Below, piece by piece: positions 17,726-27,016 of a stretch of DNA of 64,000 nt (positions are counted from its first letter, which is position 1; each line of letters opens with the position of its first letter). Below the pieces are notes generated by a model. That model was not told the DNA's origin, made no database searches, and saw only the letters and a list, made by a program, of their open reading frames with translations. Both the position numbers and the translations under genes were made by a program. The stretch comes from Melioribacteraceae bacterium (GTDB lineage Bacteria > Bacteroidota > Ignavibacteria > Ignavibacteriales > Melioribacteraceae): NCBI GenBank assembly GCA_021647785.1, contig JAKIUC010000003.1, positions 1 to 64,000 on the forward strand. Reading direction: 5' to 3'.

Positions 17726-17790
17726 AAAGTGCCTAAAGCCTTTTAACTTTACGGACTTTTCCCCAAGGGATACCTACGGCAAGGCACTTT
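17726..17790. repeat. 65-bp element bounded by AAAGTGCCT inverted repeats
   Basis: AAAGTGCCT (17726-17734) and its exact complement (17782-17790) enclose a GC-richer core with CCCCAAGGGATACC. It lies between dnaK and the downstream hsp20. It could be a dnaK transcription-attenuating stem or a member of the palindromic repeats of this genome. Confidence 0.5.
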
Positions 17791-17806
17791 CAACTTCTAA
17801 CTTTCT

Positions 17807-19759
17807 TTATTTTTTATCTTCCTCATCATCAACAACTTCGTATGATGCATCTTCAACTTCGTTCTCTTCTTTTTTAGTATCGTCTGTTGCTTGCTGGTTA
17901 CTAGCTTCTTGCTGTGCACCTTGTGCTCCAGCATCGGCACCAGGCTGACCTTCAGCGCCTTGCTGTGCATACATTTGTTGAGATATTTCACTCCATACTT
18001 TATTCAAACTATCGGTAGCAGATTTAATTGTTTCTGTGTTGTTAGTTTTAAGAGCATCTTCAACTTTTGTAATTTCAGCTTCAAGTTTGCTTTTTTGATC
18101 TTCCGGTAATTTATCTTTTAGTTCTTCAACTTGTTTTTTAGTTTGGAAAACTAAACTATCGGCACTATTTCTAACATCAACTTCTTCTTTTTTCTTTTTG
18201 TCTTCTGCAGCATTTTCTTTAGCAGCATTTTTCATTTTTTCAATCTCAGCATCATCCAAACCACTTGAAGAAGTAATTTTAATACTCTGCTCTTTTCCGG
18301 TTGCTTTATCTTTTGCAGATACTTGCATAATTCCGTTAGCATCAATATCAAAAGAGACTTCTATTTGCGGAATACCACGCTGTGCTGGGGGAATATCAGA
18401 AAGTTGGAAACGTCCAAGTGTTCTGTTATCATTAGCCATTGGTCTCTCACCTTGCAGCACATGGATATCAACAGAGGGTTGATTATCGGCAGCAGTAGAA
18501 AATGTTTCACTCTTCTTTGTAGGGATAGTTGTGTTTGCATCAATCAACTTTGTCATAACTCCACCAAGAGTTTCAATACCAAGCGATAATGGAGTAACAT
18601 CAAGCAGCAATACATCTTTAACATCACCAGCCAAAATTCCACCTTGAATTGCAGCACCAATTGCAACCACTTCATCAGGGTTTACACCTTTGTGTGGTTC
18701 TCTTCCAAAAATCTCTTTTACCTTTTCTTGAACTTTAGGAATACGCGATGAACCACCAACCAAAATTACTTCATCAATTTGAGAAGCTGAAACACCAGCA
18801 TCCTTAATGGCATCAAGGCAAGGCTGAACACTTCTTTGAATTAAATCATCAACAAGAGATTCAAACTTAGCTCTTGAAATATTAATGTTCATATGCTTCG
18901 GACCATCAGCAGTAGCAGTGATAAATGGTAAGTTTACATCAGTTGCTGTAGCTGAAGAGAGTTCAATCTTTGCTTTCTCTGCTGCTTCCTTCAATCTTTG
19001 CAATGCCATTGGGTCGTTTCGCAAATCAATTCCTTCCTGAGACTTAAATTCATCAGCAAGAAAATCTATTAACTTTTGGTCAAAGTCATCACCACCTAAA
19101 TGCGTATCACCTTTTGTTGATTTAACTTCAAATACTCCCTCTCCAAGTTGAAGAATAGAAACATCAAAAGTACCGCCGCCAAGATCGTAAACAGCAACAA
19201 GTTCTTCCTTATCTTTTTTATCCAAACCATAAGCAAGTGCAGCAGCAGTAGGCTCATTTACAATTCTCTTAACGGTTAAACCAGCAATCTCACCAGCATC
19301 TTTTGTAGCTTGTCTTTGCGAATCATTAAAGTAAGCTGGCACAGTAATTACAGCTTCTGTAACATCTTGTCCAAGATATTCTTCAGCAGTTTTTTTCATT
19401 TTTTGCAAAATCATTGCAGAAATTTCTGGTGGCGAGTATAATCTTTCACCAATTTTTACACGTGCAGTTTTGTTATCACCCTCTACAACTGCATAAGGAA
19501 CTTCGCTAATCTCATTAGCAACTTCACTTATTTGGCGTCCCATAAATCTTTTAATTGAAAAGACTGTATTTGTTGGATTTGTAACAGCTTGTCTTTTTGC
19601 AGGCTGCCCAACAAGTCTTTCATCATTTTTTGTAAATCCAATAATTGATGGAGTTGTTCTTCCACCTTCTGAGTTAGGAATTACAACAGGGTCATTCCCT
19701 TCCATTACGGATACACACGAGTTTGTTGTACCTAAATCAATTCCAATAATTTTTCCCAT
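17807..19759 (-). CDS. dnaK: Molecular chaperone DnaK (Hsp70)
   Basis: 650 residues from the ATG at 19759 ([18 protein letters not shown]), preceded by AAAGGAG; the open frame extends 26 more codons upstream without Hsp70 character. The nucleotide-binding domain shows [11 protein letters not shown], the phosphate-2 loop [14 protein letters not shown] and the adenosine motif [13 protein letters not shown]. The linker [16 protein letters not shown] and the substrate-binding domain follow. The tail is Gln/Ala/Gly-rich and ends in an acidic EEDKK, as in cytosolic DnaK. ATP-driven folding and disaggregation chaperone. It sits between two hsp20 genes; dnaJ and grpE are not in the window. Confidence 0.98.
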   Translation of the reverse strand: MGKIIGIDLGTTNSCVSVMEGNDPVVIPNSEGGRTTPSIIGFTKNDERLVGQPAKRQAVTNPTNTVFSIKRFMGRQISEVANEISEVPYAVVEGDNKTARVKIGERLYSPPEISAMILQKMKKTAEEYLGQDVTEAVITVPAYFNDSQRQATKDAGEIAGLTVKRIVNEPTAAALAYGLDKKDKEELVAVYDLGGGTFDVSILQLGEGVFEVKSTKGDTHLGGDDFDQKLIDFLADEFKSQEGIDLRNDPMALQRLKEAAEKAKIELSSATATDVNLPFITATADGPKHMNINISRAKFESLVDDLIQRSVQPCLDAIKDAGVSASQIDEVILVGGSSRIPKVQEKVKEIFGREPHKGVNPDEVVAIGAAIQGGILAGDVKDVLLLDVTPLSLGIETLGGVMTKLIDANTTIPTKKSETFSTAADNQPSVDIHVLQGERPMANDNRTLGRFQLSDIPPAQRGIPQIEVSFDIDANGIMQVSAKDKATGKEQSIKITSSSGLDDAEIEKMKNAAKENAAEDKKKKEEVDVRNSADSLVFQTKKQVEELKDKLPEDQKSKLEAEITKVEDALKTNNTETIKSATDSLNKVWSEISQQMYAQQGAEGQPGADAGAQGAQQEASNQQATDDTKKEENEVEDASYEVVDDEEDKK

Positions 19760-19841
19760 AATTTTCTCCTTTCGACTTCTCATTTCGGTTGCACTCGTTT
19801 CGACACGCTCAACGCATCGCAATGCACCGCAAGGCAAGTCT

Positions 19842-19861
19842 TTTTTGTTAGCAACAAAAAT
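19842..19861. repeat. Hairpin upstream of dnaK
   Basis: TTTTTGTT-AGC-AACAAAAA in the gap between the upstream hsp20 and dnaK. With T/A-runs on both sides it could terminate or attenuate transcription of the first hsp20 gene. Confidence 0.45.
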
Positions 19862-19962
19862 TCTGCTGCATATTTTATTTGTTTAATTTTTTATTCGCCA
19901 CTTTTTTTTCATTCGTGGCTTTCTTCTTGTCAGGCGTAGTCCGGTTTTTGGACGAAGACTGA

Positions 19963-20400
19963 TTATTTTACTTCTATTACTTTCTCTACTGGTGCTTCCT
20001 CTTCTACTTTAGTAAGTAATATTTCGAGCACACCATTTTTAAATTTTGCATCTACTTTTTCAGAATCTACATCTTCAGGTAGAGTAAAACTTTTTTTGAA
20101 AGAGCCATAACTTCGTTCAGTTCTAAAATATTTTCTGTTACTCTCTTCCAATATATTTTTCTTTTCACCTTCAATAGTTAAAATGTTATCTTGCAATGTT
20201 ATTTTTAAATCTTCTTTTGTAACTCCTGGAATTTCAGCATCAATAATTAGCTGATTCCCTTTTTCACTGATATCAATTTTTGGTGAAAAACTTTCAGTAT
20301 TAAATGAAGATTCCATAGATGAGAAATCATCAAAATATTGTTGAATTGTGTTATGTATATTATCAAATTCTCTTGTTGGTTTAAATCTTACAAGTGTCAT
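19963..20400 (-). CDS. Small heat-shock protein (Hsp20/alpha-crystallin)
   Basis: 145 residues from the ATG at 20400; GGAGG six bases before it selects this start over one 16 codons earlier. The N-terminal arm MTLVRFKPTREFDNIHNTIQ is typical of bacterial class A sHSPs. The crystallin domain covers SPKIDISEKGNQLIIDAEIPGV to VDAKFKNGVLEILLTK. It differs strongly from the other Hsp20 of the cluster, so the pair probably forms distinct oligomers. First gene of the heat-shock cluster. Confidence 0.93.
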   Translation of the reverse strand: MTLVRFKPTREFDNIHNTIQQYFDDFSSMESSFNTESFSPKIDISEKGNQLIIDAEIPGVTKEDLKITLQDNILTIEGEKKNILEESNRKYFRTERSYGSFKKSFTLPEDVDSEKVDAKFKNGVLEILLTKVEEEAPVEKVIEVK

Positions 20401-20565
20401 TTTTTCCTCCATAATGTTTACTGTTTTTGATACTACTATTACAAACAATGTGCCAAACAGTGATATTTGTATAACTTATTGTTTTATATTAACTTACAAT
20501 ATTATTCGCAAAAATAACATTTCAACTATGTGTCAGTTTATCTGTCATAAAAGCATAACAAAGTC

Positions 20566-20590
20566 ATATTGACACTATATATGTCAATAT
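20566..20590. promoter_or_regulatory. Candidate operator palindrome between hsp20 and birA
   Basis: ATATTGACA-CTATATA-TGTCAATAT, nine-base perfect arms, 20 bases upstream of the birA start in the divergent region. TTGACA is present in both directions. Two more TGTCA half-sites lie at 20531-20547. The regulator is unknown, and it is not the CIRCE element of HrcA. Confidence 0.5.
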
Positions 20591-20609
20591 TGTTTATTTC
20601 GGAGAAAGT

Positions 20610-21389
20610 ATGAGAACAAGAAATTTTGTAATTGAAGAAATGGATATAAAGTTAAAAACCAACTTTATTGGAACAAACTTTATCTTTTATGATGAGGTAG
20701 ATTCTACAAATGAGCAACTACTAAAAGATACTTCTATATCAAATCATGGAACAGTTCTTTTTGCAGATAACCAAGTAAAAGGAAGGGGTCGTTTGGATAG
20801 AGAATGGATTTCGGATAAACATAATTCCTTAACATTTTCAATTCTGCTTACAGAAAATTTATCAGCAAATAATATCAATTTAATTAATCTTGCTGCATCT
20901 GTTGCTGTTGCCCAATCTCTCGAAAACCTTTACCAGCTTGATGTTCGTCTAAAATGGCCCAACGATGTTTTAATTAAAACAAGAAAAGTTTGCGGCATTC
21001 TGGTAGAATCTGTTTCAAAAGGAGATACAGTAGAGAGATTAGTTATAGGAATTGGAGTAAACGTAAACCAGCCTATTTTTGAAGGCAAATTTAATGTACC
21101 ACCTACTTCAATCAGAAAAGAGGCTGGAAAAGTTAGTAGCAGAGAGCGTTTAATAGCAGAAATTCTGAATGAATTTGAACGAATTTTGAAAAAAATAAGA
21201 AAAGATCCAGATTCAGTACTAAATAGCTGGCGTTCACGATGCAAAATGATTGGTGAAAGAATTAAGGTTGTTGATGGAGAGACTGCAACCTATGGGATTT
21301 TTGAAGACATAGATGATAAAGGATTTCTACTATTAAATGATAGAGATGGAGTTAAGAAAATTTTTAATGGTGATGTAACTTTAAGATAA
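20610..21389 (+). CDS. birA: Biotin--[acetyl-CoA-carboxylase] ligase
   Basis: 259 residues. It attaches biotin to the carboxyl-carrier protein via biotinyl-AMP. Visible motifs: STNEQL at the N-terminus, the biotin/ATP loop KGRGRLDREWISD, LKWPNDVLI, KVCGILVES and the C-terminal beta-barrel domain (GERIKVVDGETATYGIFEDID). There is no N-terminal winged helix, so this is a non-regulatory group I enzyme. A GGAG stands before the ATG. The in-frame ATG ten codons on (MDIKLKTNF) is an alternative start. Confidence 0.93.
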   Translation: MRTRNFVIEEMDIKLKTNFIGTNFIFYDEVDSTNEQLLKDTSISNHGTVLFADNQVKGRGRLDREWISDKHNSLTFSILLTENLSANNINLINLAASVAVAQSLENLYQLDVRLKWPNDVLIKTRKVCGILVESVSKGDTVERLVIGIGVNVNQPIFEGKFNVPPTSIRKEAGKVSSRERLIAEILNEFERILKKIRKDPDSVLNSWRSRCKMIGERIKVVDGETATYGIFEDIDDKGFLLLNDRDGVKKIFNGDVTLR

Positions 21390-21471
21390 TAAAACCCGAA
21401 AGTTGAGATTCGTAAATTGCAAAGATTAAATTTGATTCAATTATTTTTCAATTTATAAAATAAAATTTAAT

Positions 21472-23781
21472 ATGAAAGCAAAGCAACTACTACTCCTAAT
21501 TGTATTAGTGCAATTTCAAGGATTAGCACAAAGTAACATTGTTTCTGGATTACTTTTATCAAAAAGCAGCAACGAACCAATATCTTTTGCTAATATAAGT
21601 TTTAATAAAAATAGGGGAACCGTTACAAACAGCGAAGGATTATTTGAGTTGAGTTTTAATTCTGATTCGGTTACTATAAAATTTTCTTGTGTTGGGTTCA
21701 AAGATTCTGTTATTACATTCAATAAAACTGAAAAGAATCTGAAAATTTATTTAGAAGAAATATCTTATACACTTAACGAGGTTATTGTTAATCCATATAC
21801 CTATGCAGAAAAATTCATTTTAGAAGCTATCAAGGTTAATAACAAGCAACGCTCATTAATAAGATATTACGAAAATGACACATATTCAAAAGAGACTATT
21901 CGTGCAAATGTAAAAGATACTTTGCGTGTTTTAGGCATTATTGAGGCAGTTTCTAAGCATTCTTATTTGTCGCCAAATAATTATTACGAAGAAATATTAG
22001 CTGTATCAAAATCTGCAAATATGAAAAATGTTCCCTATTCAGCATTCGCAATTAGTCAAAAGATAGATTTACAAAATGAATACTCCGAAATTGCTAATTT
22101 TTCAATAATAAATCCGCTTAATCCTAATGCTTTAGATTATTATAATTTTTATTTAGAAAAAGAGCTAATAACAGATAAAACAAAAACAACAATTTTAAAA
22201 GTAGAGCCAAAACTATCTGACATTCCACTTTTTGAAGGGAAATTATTTTTTAATAGTGCTCATAAATTATTAGAAGCAAACCTAAAAGGAAATTCCCAAA
22301 TAGCCGATGAAGTATTTGACTCTTTGGTTCTTAATCAAAAATTTGCAACTCTCAACAATAAAAATAATCTTCCATATTTAACATCGTTTTCAATAAATAT
22401 GAATTTTGGCATATTTTCTTTTGCGTTTGGAAAAGAGACAAGTTACGTTAATTACATAATTAATGATTCATTAAACAAACCAGTAATAACATCAAACAAA
22501 GCAATTGCATATACATTAAACTCCAATATCAATTTAGAACTTCTACGAAATGAACATTTTAAAATACCATTAACTCTAAAAGAAAAAGAGTTTAATGAAA
22601 AAATGAATCGTGTTTTTGTAGATGGCTCACTATTTAGAAAAATATTTTTCTTTTTATCCATCGATATACCTCCCCTTCTTTTTGACACACCAGTAAATAT
22701 TTTTGAATTTAACATTTCAAAATTTTCTAACATTTACAAATTCAATAAAGTTGGAGGGCATTTTGTTGGAATTGAAAAAGAGTTCAAAGTAAATGATGGA
22801 ATTATAAATTATACCAATTTAGGATATAATTTTGCTTCAAAAACAATCCATTTTAATAACGATTTTATATGGAACTATTTTAGAGTAAAAATTAAGAATG
22901 GAATAAGAACTCTTGGCGAATTTAACAAGTATCAAACACTCCAAACTATAGAAGGACTTACTCAACATACCGATGATTACAATTATTTTTTCAGAAAACT
23001 TGTAAATGTTGGTGTTACAATTCCTGTTTTTAGCAAAATGGAGCTAACTACTGCAATTAATTTTGAACGGAAAGAGGGGCTTGATAATAACACTAATTTT
23101 AGTATTTTTAATCGAAATTCATACTATAAACCAAATTACAATTTTACAAATTATAATAATAACTATATTGAATTAGGGTTAACCTATCAAAGTAACCCAA
23201 ACTACCATGTAAATTGGCAAAGAAATCTTAAAGGAAGATCGACCTTCTTATTGATGGCAAAAATGAAATATTATGATAAGAACTTATTAAACTCATCAGA
23301 ATCTTTTTTTGGATGGGAAGTATATTCAAAACTATATTGGGAATTATCTTATAATATCAAAGTTGATATATCATTCGTATATTTTAACCAAAGTAAAAGT
23401 AAACATATTTCTCAATATAGGTTTACAAATAGAGATCGTATCGTTTCTTTTGAATATCAAGATATTTCTAATTTTAGTGAAATTATACCGTTTTATACTC
23501 TATGGGATTATCAGCATACTGTAAGTGAATATTTATTTATTAAAACTAAAATTATTTGGTTTAAGTTCCCAAAAATATTACATATGCGAACATCTTTTTC
23601 AACAATTTTTTCATATCTAAAATCATTTTCTACCCCCAATGAAATAATTGGAAGCAATCTTGAAAAAGATTTTTTTGAGTATGGAATTGGAATTGAGGGA
23701 ATTTCTTTCATGAATATATATTTGGTTTCAAATAATTACAATCATAAAAATGTTTCCTTACAATTCGGATTTATGTTATAA
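21472..23781 (+). CDS. DUF5686 family outer-membrane protein with CarboxypepD_reg-like domain
   Basis: 769 residues. Signal peptide 1-19 (LVQFQGLAQ). Residues about 22-105 form a carboxypeptidase-regulatory-like beta sandwich (VSGLLLSKSSNEPISFANIS..GTVTNSEGLFELSF), common at the start of Bacteroidota outer-membrane proteins. The rest matches DUF5686: NEVIVNPYTYAEKFILEAIK, then a C-terminal half of amphipathic strands typical of a barrel, ending in LQFGFML with a final aromatic strand. Function unestablished. Eleven bases before the cysteine desulfurase gene, so possibly co-transcribed. Confidence 0.85.
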   Translation: MKAKQLLLLIVLVQFQGLAQSNIVSGLLLSKSSNEPISFANISFNKNRGTVTNSEGLFELSFNSDSVTIKFSCVGFKDSVITFNKTEKNLKIYLEEISYTLNEVIVNPYTYAEKFILEAIKVNNKQRSLIRYYENDTYSKETIRANVKDTLRVLGIIEAVSKHSYLSPNNYYEEILAVSKSANMKNVPYSAFAISQKIDLQNEYSEIANFSIINPLNPNALDYYNFYLEKELITDKTKTTILKVEPKLSDIPLFEGKLFFNSAHKLLEANLKGNSQIADEVFDSLVLNQKFATLNNKNNLPYLTSFSINMNFGIFSFAFGKETSYVNYIINDSLNKPVITSNKAIAYTLNSNINLELLRNEHFKIPLTLKEKEFNEKMNRVFVDGSLFRKIFFFLSIDIPPLLFDTPVNIFEFNISKFSNIYKFNKVGGHFVGIEKEFKVNDGIINYTNLGYNFASKTIHFNNDFIWNYFRVKIKNGIRTLGEFNKYQTLQTIEGLTQHTDDYNYFFRKLVNVGVTIPVFSKMELTTAINFERKEGLDNNTNFSIFNRNSYYKPNYNFTNYNNNYIELGLTYQSNPNYHVNWQRNLKGRSTFLLMAKMKYYDKNLLNSSESFFGWEVYSKLYWELSYNIKVDISFVYFNQSKSKHISQYRFTNRDRIVSFEYQDISNFSEIIPFYTLWDYQHTVSEYLFIKTKIIWFKFPKILHMRTSFSTIFSYLKSFSTPNEIIGSNLEKDFFEYGIGIEGISFMNIYLVSNNYNHKNVSLQFGFML

Positions 23782-23792
23782 AGGAGAATACA

Positions 23793-24947
23793 ATGCAAGT
23801 ATATTTCGACAACGCAGCCACTACCAAAATTCATCAAAAAGTACTTGGAGCAATGCTTCCATACCTAAAAGAGAATTTTGGAAATGCCTCCTCAATCCAC
23901 TCATACGGAAGAAAAGCACGAGTTGCAATTGAAAATGCCCGTGAACTAATAGCAGATTTTATTGGTGCAATACCAAGTGAAATATATTTTACAAGCGGCG
24001 GCACAGAGGCAATAAATTTCATCATTAATGGAATTGCTAAAACAAATTTTGAAGAATCAGGAAAGAACGAACTGCTCACCACACCTATCGAACATAAAGC
24101 TGTATTGGATACTCATTTAAATCTAACTCATAACGGATTCAAATATAATTTCATTGAAGTTAATAATAGTGGGAGTTTCAGTCCAACTTCTCTCATAAAA
24201 AACATTTCAAACAACACCTCACTTGTTTCAATAATGCACACAAATAATGAAATTGGAACAATAAATAATATCAATAAAATCTCGGAGAATTTATCCGAAG
24301 ACCAATATCTTTTTTGTGATGCAGTACAAGCATTTGGAAAAATTGAGATTGATGTTAAAAAACTTAATGTTCATGCTCTTTCAGGTTCAGCACATAAAAT
24401 ATATGGACCAAAAGGAATTGGATTTGCATTTGTAAAGAGCGGAACTCCTCTTTCTCCACTTTTATTTGGCGGAAGTCAAGAGCGGAACAGACGGGGTGGA
24501 ACAGAAAACACCGCTGCAATTGTGGGTTTAGCAGAAGCTGTAAAAATTGCTAAAGAAGAAATGGACGAAAATTATAAAAAAGTAACCTCATTAAATAACT
24601 ATTTCAGAAATAGTATTTCGCAAGTATTTGGAAATAAAATTGAAATAAATGGAGGAAGTTACACTTCACCGTATATTGTAAGTTTAACATTCAAAAGTGA
24701 GTATTTCAAGAATGATGGCGAATCACTTTTGATGGCACTTGACATAAATGGAATTGCAGCATCTCAAGGCTCAGCTTGTACTTCAGGAACAATTAAACCA
24801 TCCCACGTAATATTTGGAATTGGAAAAGAGATTGATGATGCAAATGGTACACTCCGTTTCTCATTTAATCCTCAAAATACTAATGCAGAGATTGATTACG
24901 TTATTTCTGTTTTAGAAAAAATTGGACAACAATCTAAACTATCGTAG
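23793..24947 (+). CDS. Cysteine desulfurase (NifS/IscS class)
   Basis: 384 residues. PLP-dependent release of sulfur from cysteine for Fe-S clusters and tRNA thiolation. It begins VYFDNAATT. His101 in TPIEHKAV stacks on PLP. Lys202 in SGSAHKIYGPKG binds PLP as a Schiff base. Cys329 in SQGSACTSG carries the persulfide. The TSGGTEAIN loop is intact. GGAG lies before the ATG. No iscU or iscR is adjacent, so it may serve tRNA modification or general Fe-S supply. Confidence 0.95.
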   Translation: MQVYFDNAATTKIHQKVLGAMLPYLKENFGNASSIHSYGRKARVAIENARELIADFIGAIPSEIYFTSGGTEAINFIINGIAKTNFEESGKNELLTTPIEHKAVLDTHLNLTHNGFKYNFIEVNNSGSFSPTSLIKNISNNTSLVSIMHTNNEIGTINNINKISENLSEDQYLFCDAVQAFGKIEIDVKKLNVHALSGSAHKIYGPKGIGFAFVKSGTPLSPLLFGGSQERNRRGGTENTAAIVGLAEAVKIAKEEMDENYKKVTSLNNYFRNSISQVFGNKIEINGGSYTSPYIVSLTFKSEYFKNDGESLLMALDINGIAASQGSACTSGTIKPSHVIFGIGKEIDDANGTLRFSFNPQNTNAEIDYVISVLEKIGQQSKLS

Positions 24948-25018
24948 CTTTTAGTGTAACCCATTTGGAACAAACATTACGTAATACTAGAGCAATTTAT
25001 AAATTCTATAAAACAAAA

Positions 25019-25056
25019 AACCCTCAAAACTGCTTATAATCACATTTTTGAGGGTT
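25019..25056. terminator. Bidirectional terminator between the desulfurase and tRNA genes
   Basis: AACCCTCAAAA and its exact complement TTTTGAGGGTT around a 16-base loop, A-rich on the left and T-rich on the right. It can end the plus-strand desulfurase message and the minus-strand tRNA transcript. Confidence 0.85.
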
Positions 25057-25064
25057 GATTTGTT

Positions 25065-25141
25065 TGGTGACCCCTACGGGAGTTGAACCCGTACTCTTCG
25101 CCTTGAAAGGGCGATGTGTTAACCAATTACACCAAGGGGCC
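25065..25141 (-). tRNA. tRNA-Glu (TTC)
   Basis: Seven-base acceptor stem GGCCCCT/AGGGGTC, anticodon arm TCGCC-CTTTCAA-GGCGA with anticodon TTC, and T-arm GTTCAACTC. The 3' CCA is encoded (25065-25067). Confidence 0.95.
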
Positions 25142-25158
25142 TATTAAAAATTTATTTG

Positions 25159-25233
25159 GGTGAGAGATGGGACTTGAACCCACGACCTCCTGGGCCACAA
25201 CCAGGCGCTCTAACCGACTGAGCTACACCCACC
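25159..25233 (-). tRNA. tRNA-His (GTG)
   Basis: Anticodon arm CCTGG-TTGTGGC-CCAGG with anticodon GTG. An extra 5' G (25233) can pair with C73, the tRNA-His identity feature. One T-T mismatch is seen in the acceptor stem. CCA is not encoded. Confidence 0.93.
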
Positions 25234-25249
25234 ATCTACTAATTATAAG

Positions 25250-25323
25250 TACGCCCGAGTGGACTCGAACCACTAACCTACAGCTTAGAAGGCTGTTGCT
25301 CTATCCGATTGAGCTACGGGCGC
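25250..25323 (-). tRNA. tRNA-Arg (TCT)
   Basis: Acceptor GCGCCCG/CGGGCGT, D-arm AGCTCAATCGGATAGAGC, anticodon arm ACAGC-CTTCTAA-GCTGT with anticodon TCT, and T-arm GGTTCGAGTCC. Its 5' half is copied twice just upstream (25383-25490). Confidence 0.95.
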
Positions 25324-25382
25324 TCATTAACATCAAAATATCAAACTGAAAACAATACAATAAAATTAACTACATTCGTACT

Positions 25383-25436
25383 AACCTATCCCGCAGTAGC
25401 GGGATTGCTCTATCCGATTGAGCTACGGGCGCTCAT
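25383..25436 (-). pseudogene. tRNA-Arg-derived fragment with palindrome in place of the anticodon arm (copy 1)
   Basis: The acceptor 5' strand, D-arm and four flanking bases are identical to the real tRNA-Arg gene (25299-25327), and the TAACCTA after the anticodon arm is also kept. The anticodon arm itself is replaced by ATCCCGC-TACT-GCGGGAT. The T-arm and 3' acceptor are not recognisable, so it is not a functional tRNA. Confidence 0.85.
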
Positions 25437-25490
25437 AAACCTATCACACAGTGGCGGGATTGCTCTATCCGATTGAGCTACGGGTGCTCA
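25436..25490 (-). pseudogene. tRNA-Arg-derived fragment with degraded palindrome (copy 2)
   Basis: Tandem second copy of the preceding unit, about 53 bases later: the same tRNA-Arg 5' half with one change in the acceptor (GCACCCG), and a palindrome whose one arm has drifted. It indicates duplication of the aberrant unit rather than of the intact tRNA. Confidence 0.8.
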
Positions 25491-25508
25491 AATTTATCTT
25501 TAGAATTG

Positions 25509-25583
25509 TCGGGGCGGCAGGATTCGAACCTGCGACCTCCTGCTCCCAAAGCAGGCGCGCTAACCGGACTACGCTACGCCCCG
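25509..25583 (-). tRNA. tRNA-Pro (TGG)
   Basis: Acceptor CGGGGCG/CGCCCCG, anticodon arm CCTGC-TTTGGGA-GCAGG with anticodon TGG, T-arm GGTTCGAATCC. First gene of the minus-strand tRNA group Pro-Arg-His-Glu. Confidence 0.95.
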
Positions 25584-25747
25584 TTCTACTAAATCCTTAA
25601 CGGTTTCAATCAATAATTAAAAGAACAAAGTCCTATTAATAACGATTCCCAAAATATAATTATTTTTTTAGAATGTCAATAATTATGATTATTTTGCAAA
25701 ATTCGTTATACTCTGTTTCAAAATTGTTTAAATATTTGGTCAAATGG

Positions 25748-26971
25748 ATGTCATTCCCTCTATTCATAGTCAATAAATATATACGCTCTCAAAAATTCTC
25801 GTTTCTTTTTTCATTTGTATCTTTAATTACAATTGGAGGCATTGCTGTAGGAGTAACTGTTGTAACAATTGCTTTATCAATCTTGGATGGATTTGACTCT
25901 GTTATTAGTGAAAAAATTATAAATTTCAATTCTCATATTGTAATTTCAAGCTATGGCGACCGAGATTTAGAAGAAAATAGTGAAATTGAAAGTTTAATAA
26001 CAACAAATTTAGACGGACGGCTTTTATCATATTCCAAGTTTATTGCAAAAAATTCAATCATAAAATCTAAAAAGAATTCAGAGGGAGTTTTACTTTATGG
26101 AATTGATACTGAAAAAACCAACCTTGATATCAAGAAGATGATTCTATCTGGTGAGTATTTCGATAGTAATTCAAACAAAAGAGAAATAATTCTGGGTAAA
26201 AAACTTGCCGAAAAATTAAAACTGACTGTAGGCGATAGAGTTACTCTCTTTACTTTGCAAAACAATAAACTCCCCTCTTATACTAATCCACCAATGATTT
26301 CTCAATTTTCTGTTACCGGAATTTTTGAGAGTGGGATGCCTGAATATGACGATTTGAAGGCTTACATTCCACTAAGTTTAGCGAAGTCCATATTGAAAAT
26401 GGAGAAAAAAATTTCCGGATATAATATTAGGTTGAAAGATATTTCTGAAATTGATTTATTAGTAGAGTCGCTTCAAGAGTCCCTTCGGTATCCATATTAT
26501 GTAAGGTCAATATTCCAACAGCATCAAAACATTTTTACTTGGATTGAGTTACAGAAAAAACCAATTCCAATAGTGCTTGGACTTATTGTGCTCGTTGCTG
26601 TTTTCAATATTATTGGAACAATTTTAATGAATATATTGGAGAGAACAAGTCAGATTGGAATATTAAAATCGATGGGTGCAAACCGAAAACAGATTCTGAA
26701 AATATTTTTAATCCAAGGAGTTTATCTCGGAACAATAGGGATAATTTTAGGAGTTGTTTTTTCACTTCTGCTTAGTCAACTTCAATTAAGTTTTAATATT
26801 ATTGAACTTCAAGAATCAGTTTACTTTCTAAACTCGGCACCAATTGATATTAACTTTTTAAATTATTTCGTTGTTTCAGTTACAGCTTTTGTATTAACAA
26901 TTCTCTCTTCAATTATTCCAAGTATTGTTGCCTCAAGAATTGACCCGATTTCTGCAATAAGATTTAATTAA
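25748..26971 (+). CDS. LolC/LolE-family lipoprotein-export ABC permease
   Basis: 407 residues from the ATG at 25748 (MSFPLFIVNKYIRSQKFSF), the normal LolC/E N-terminus; the frame extends 25 codons up without family features. First span about 20-42 (LITIGGIAVGVTVVTIALSI), then a MacB-like periplasmic domain of about 230 residues, then three spans in the C-terminal FtsX domain (IVLGLIVLVAVFNIIGTIL, IQGVYLGTIGIILGVVFSLL, FVVSVTAFVLTILSSI). The GILKSMGANRKQI coupling helix contacts the ATPase. With the next two genes it forms an exporter that extracts lipoproteins from the inner membrane. Confidence 0.9.
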   Translation: MSFPLFIVNKYIRSQKFSFLFSFVSLITIGGIAVGVTVVTIALSILDGFDSVISEKIINFNSHIVISSYGDRDLEENSEIESLITTNLDGRLLSYSKFIAKNSIIKSKKNSEGVLLYGIDTEKTNLDIKKMILSGEYFDSNSNKREIILGKKLAEKLKLTVGDRVTLFTLQNNKLPSYTNPPMISQFSVTGIFESGMPEYDDLKAYIPLSLAKSILKMEKKISGYNIRLKDISEIDLLVESLQESLRYPYYVRSIFQQHQNIFTWIELQKKPIPIVLGLIVLVAVFNIIGTILMNILERTSQIGILKSMGANRKQILKIFLIQGVYLGTIGIILGVVFSLLLSQLQLSFNIIELQESVYFLNSAPIDINFLNYFVVSVTAFVLTILSSIIPSIVASRIDPISAIRFN

Positions 26972-27016
26972 TTATGACTTCAAAAATTATACAAAAAATA
27001 TTGATTGGATATTTAG

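Noticed and set aside
20566-20590. CIRCE/HrcA operator for the heat-shock genes
   Set aside because: The arms (ATATTGACA) do not resemble TTAGCACTC-N9-GAGTGCTAA.
25167-25349. 60-codon plus-strand ORF across the tRNA-His and tRNA-Arg genes
   Set aside because: It is the antisense of tRNA genes, a common spurious translation; the tRNA structures are complete and explain the conservation.
25383-25490. Counting the two tRNA-Arg-like copies as functional tRNAs
   Set aside because: The T-arm and 3' acceptor strand are missing and the anticodon arm is replaced by a palindrome.
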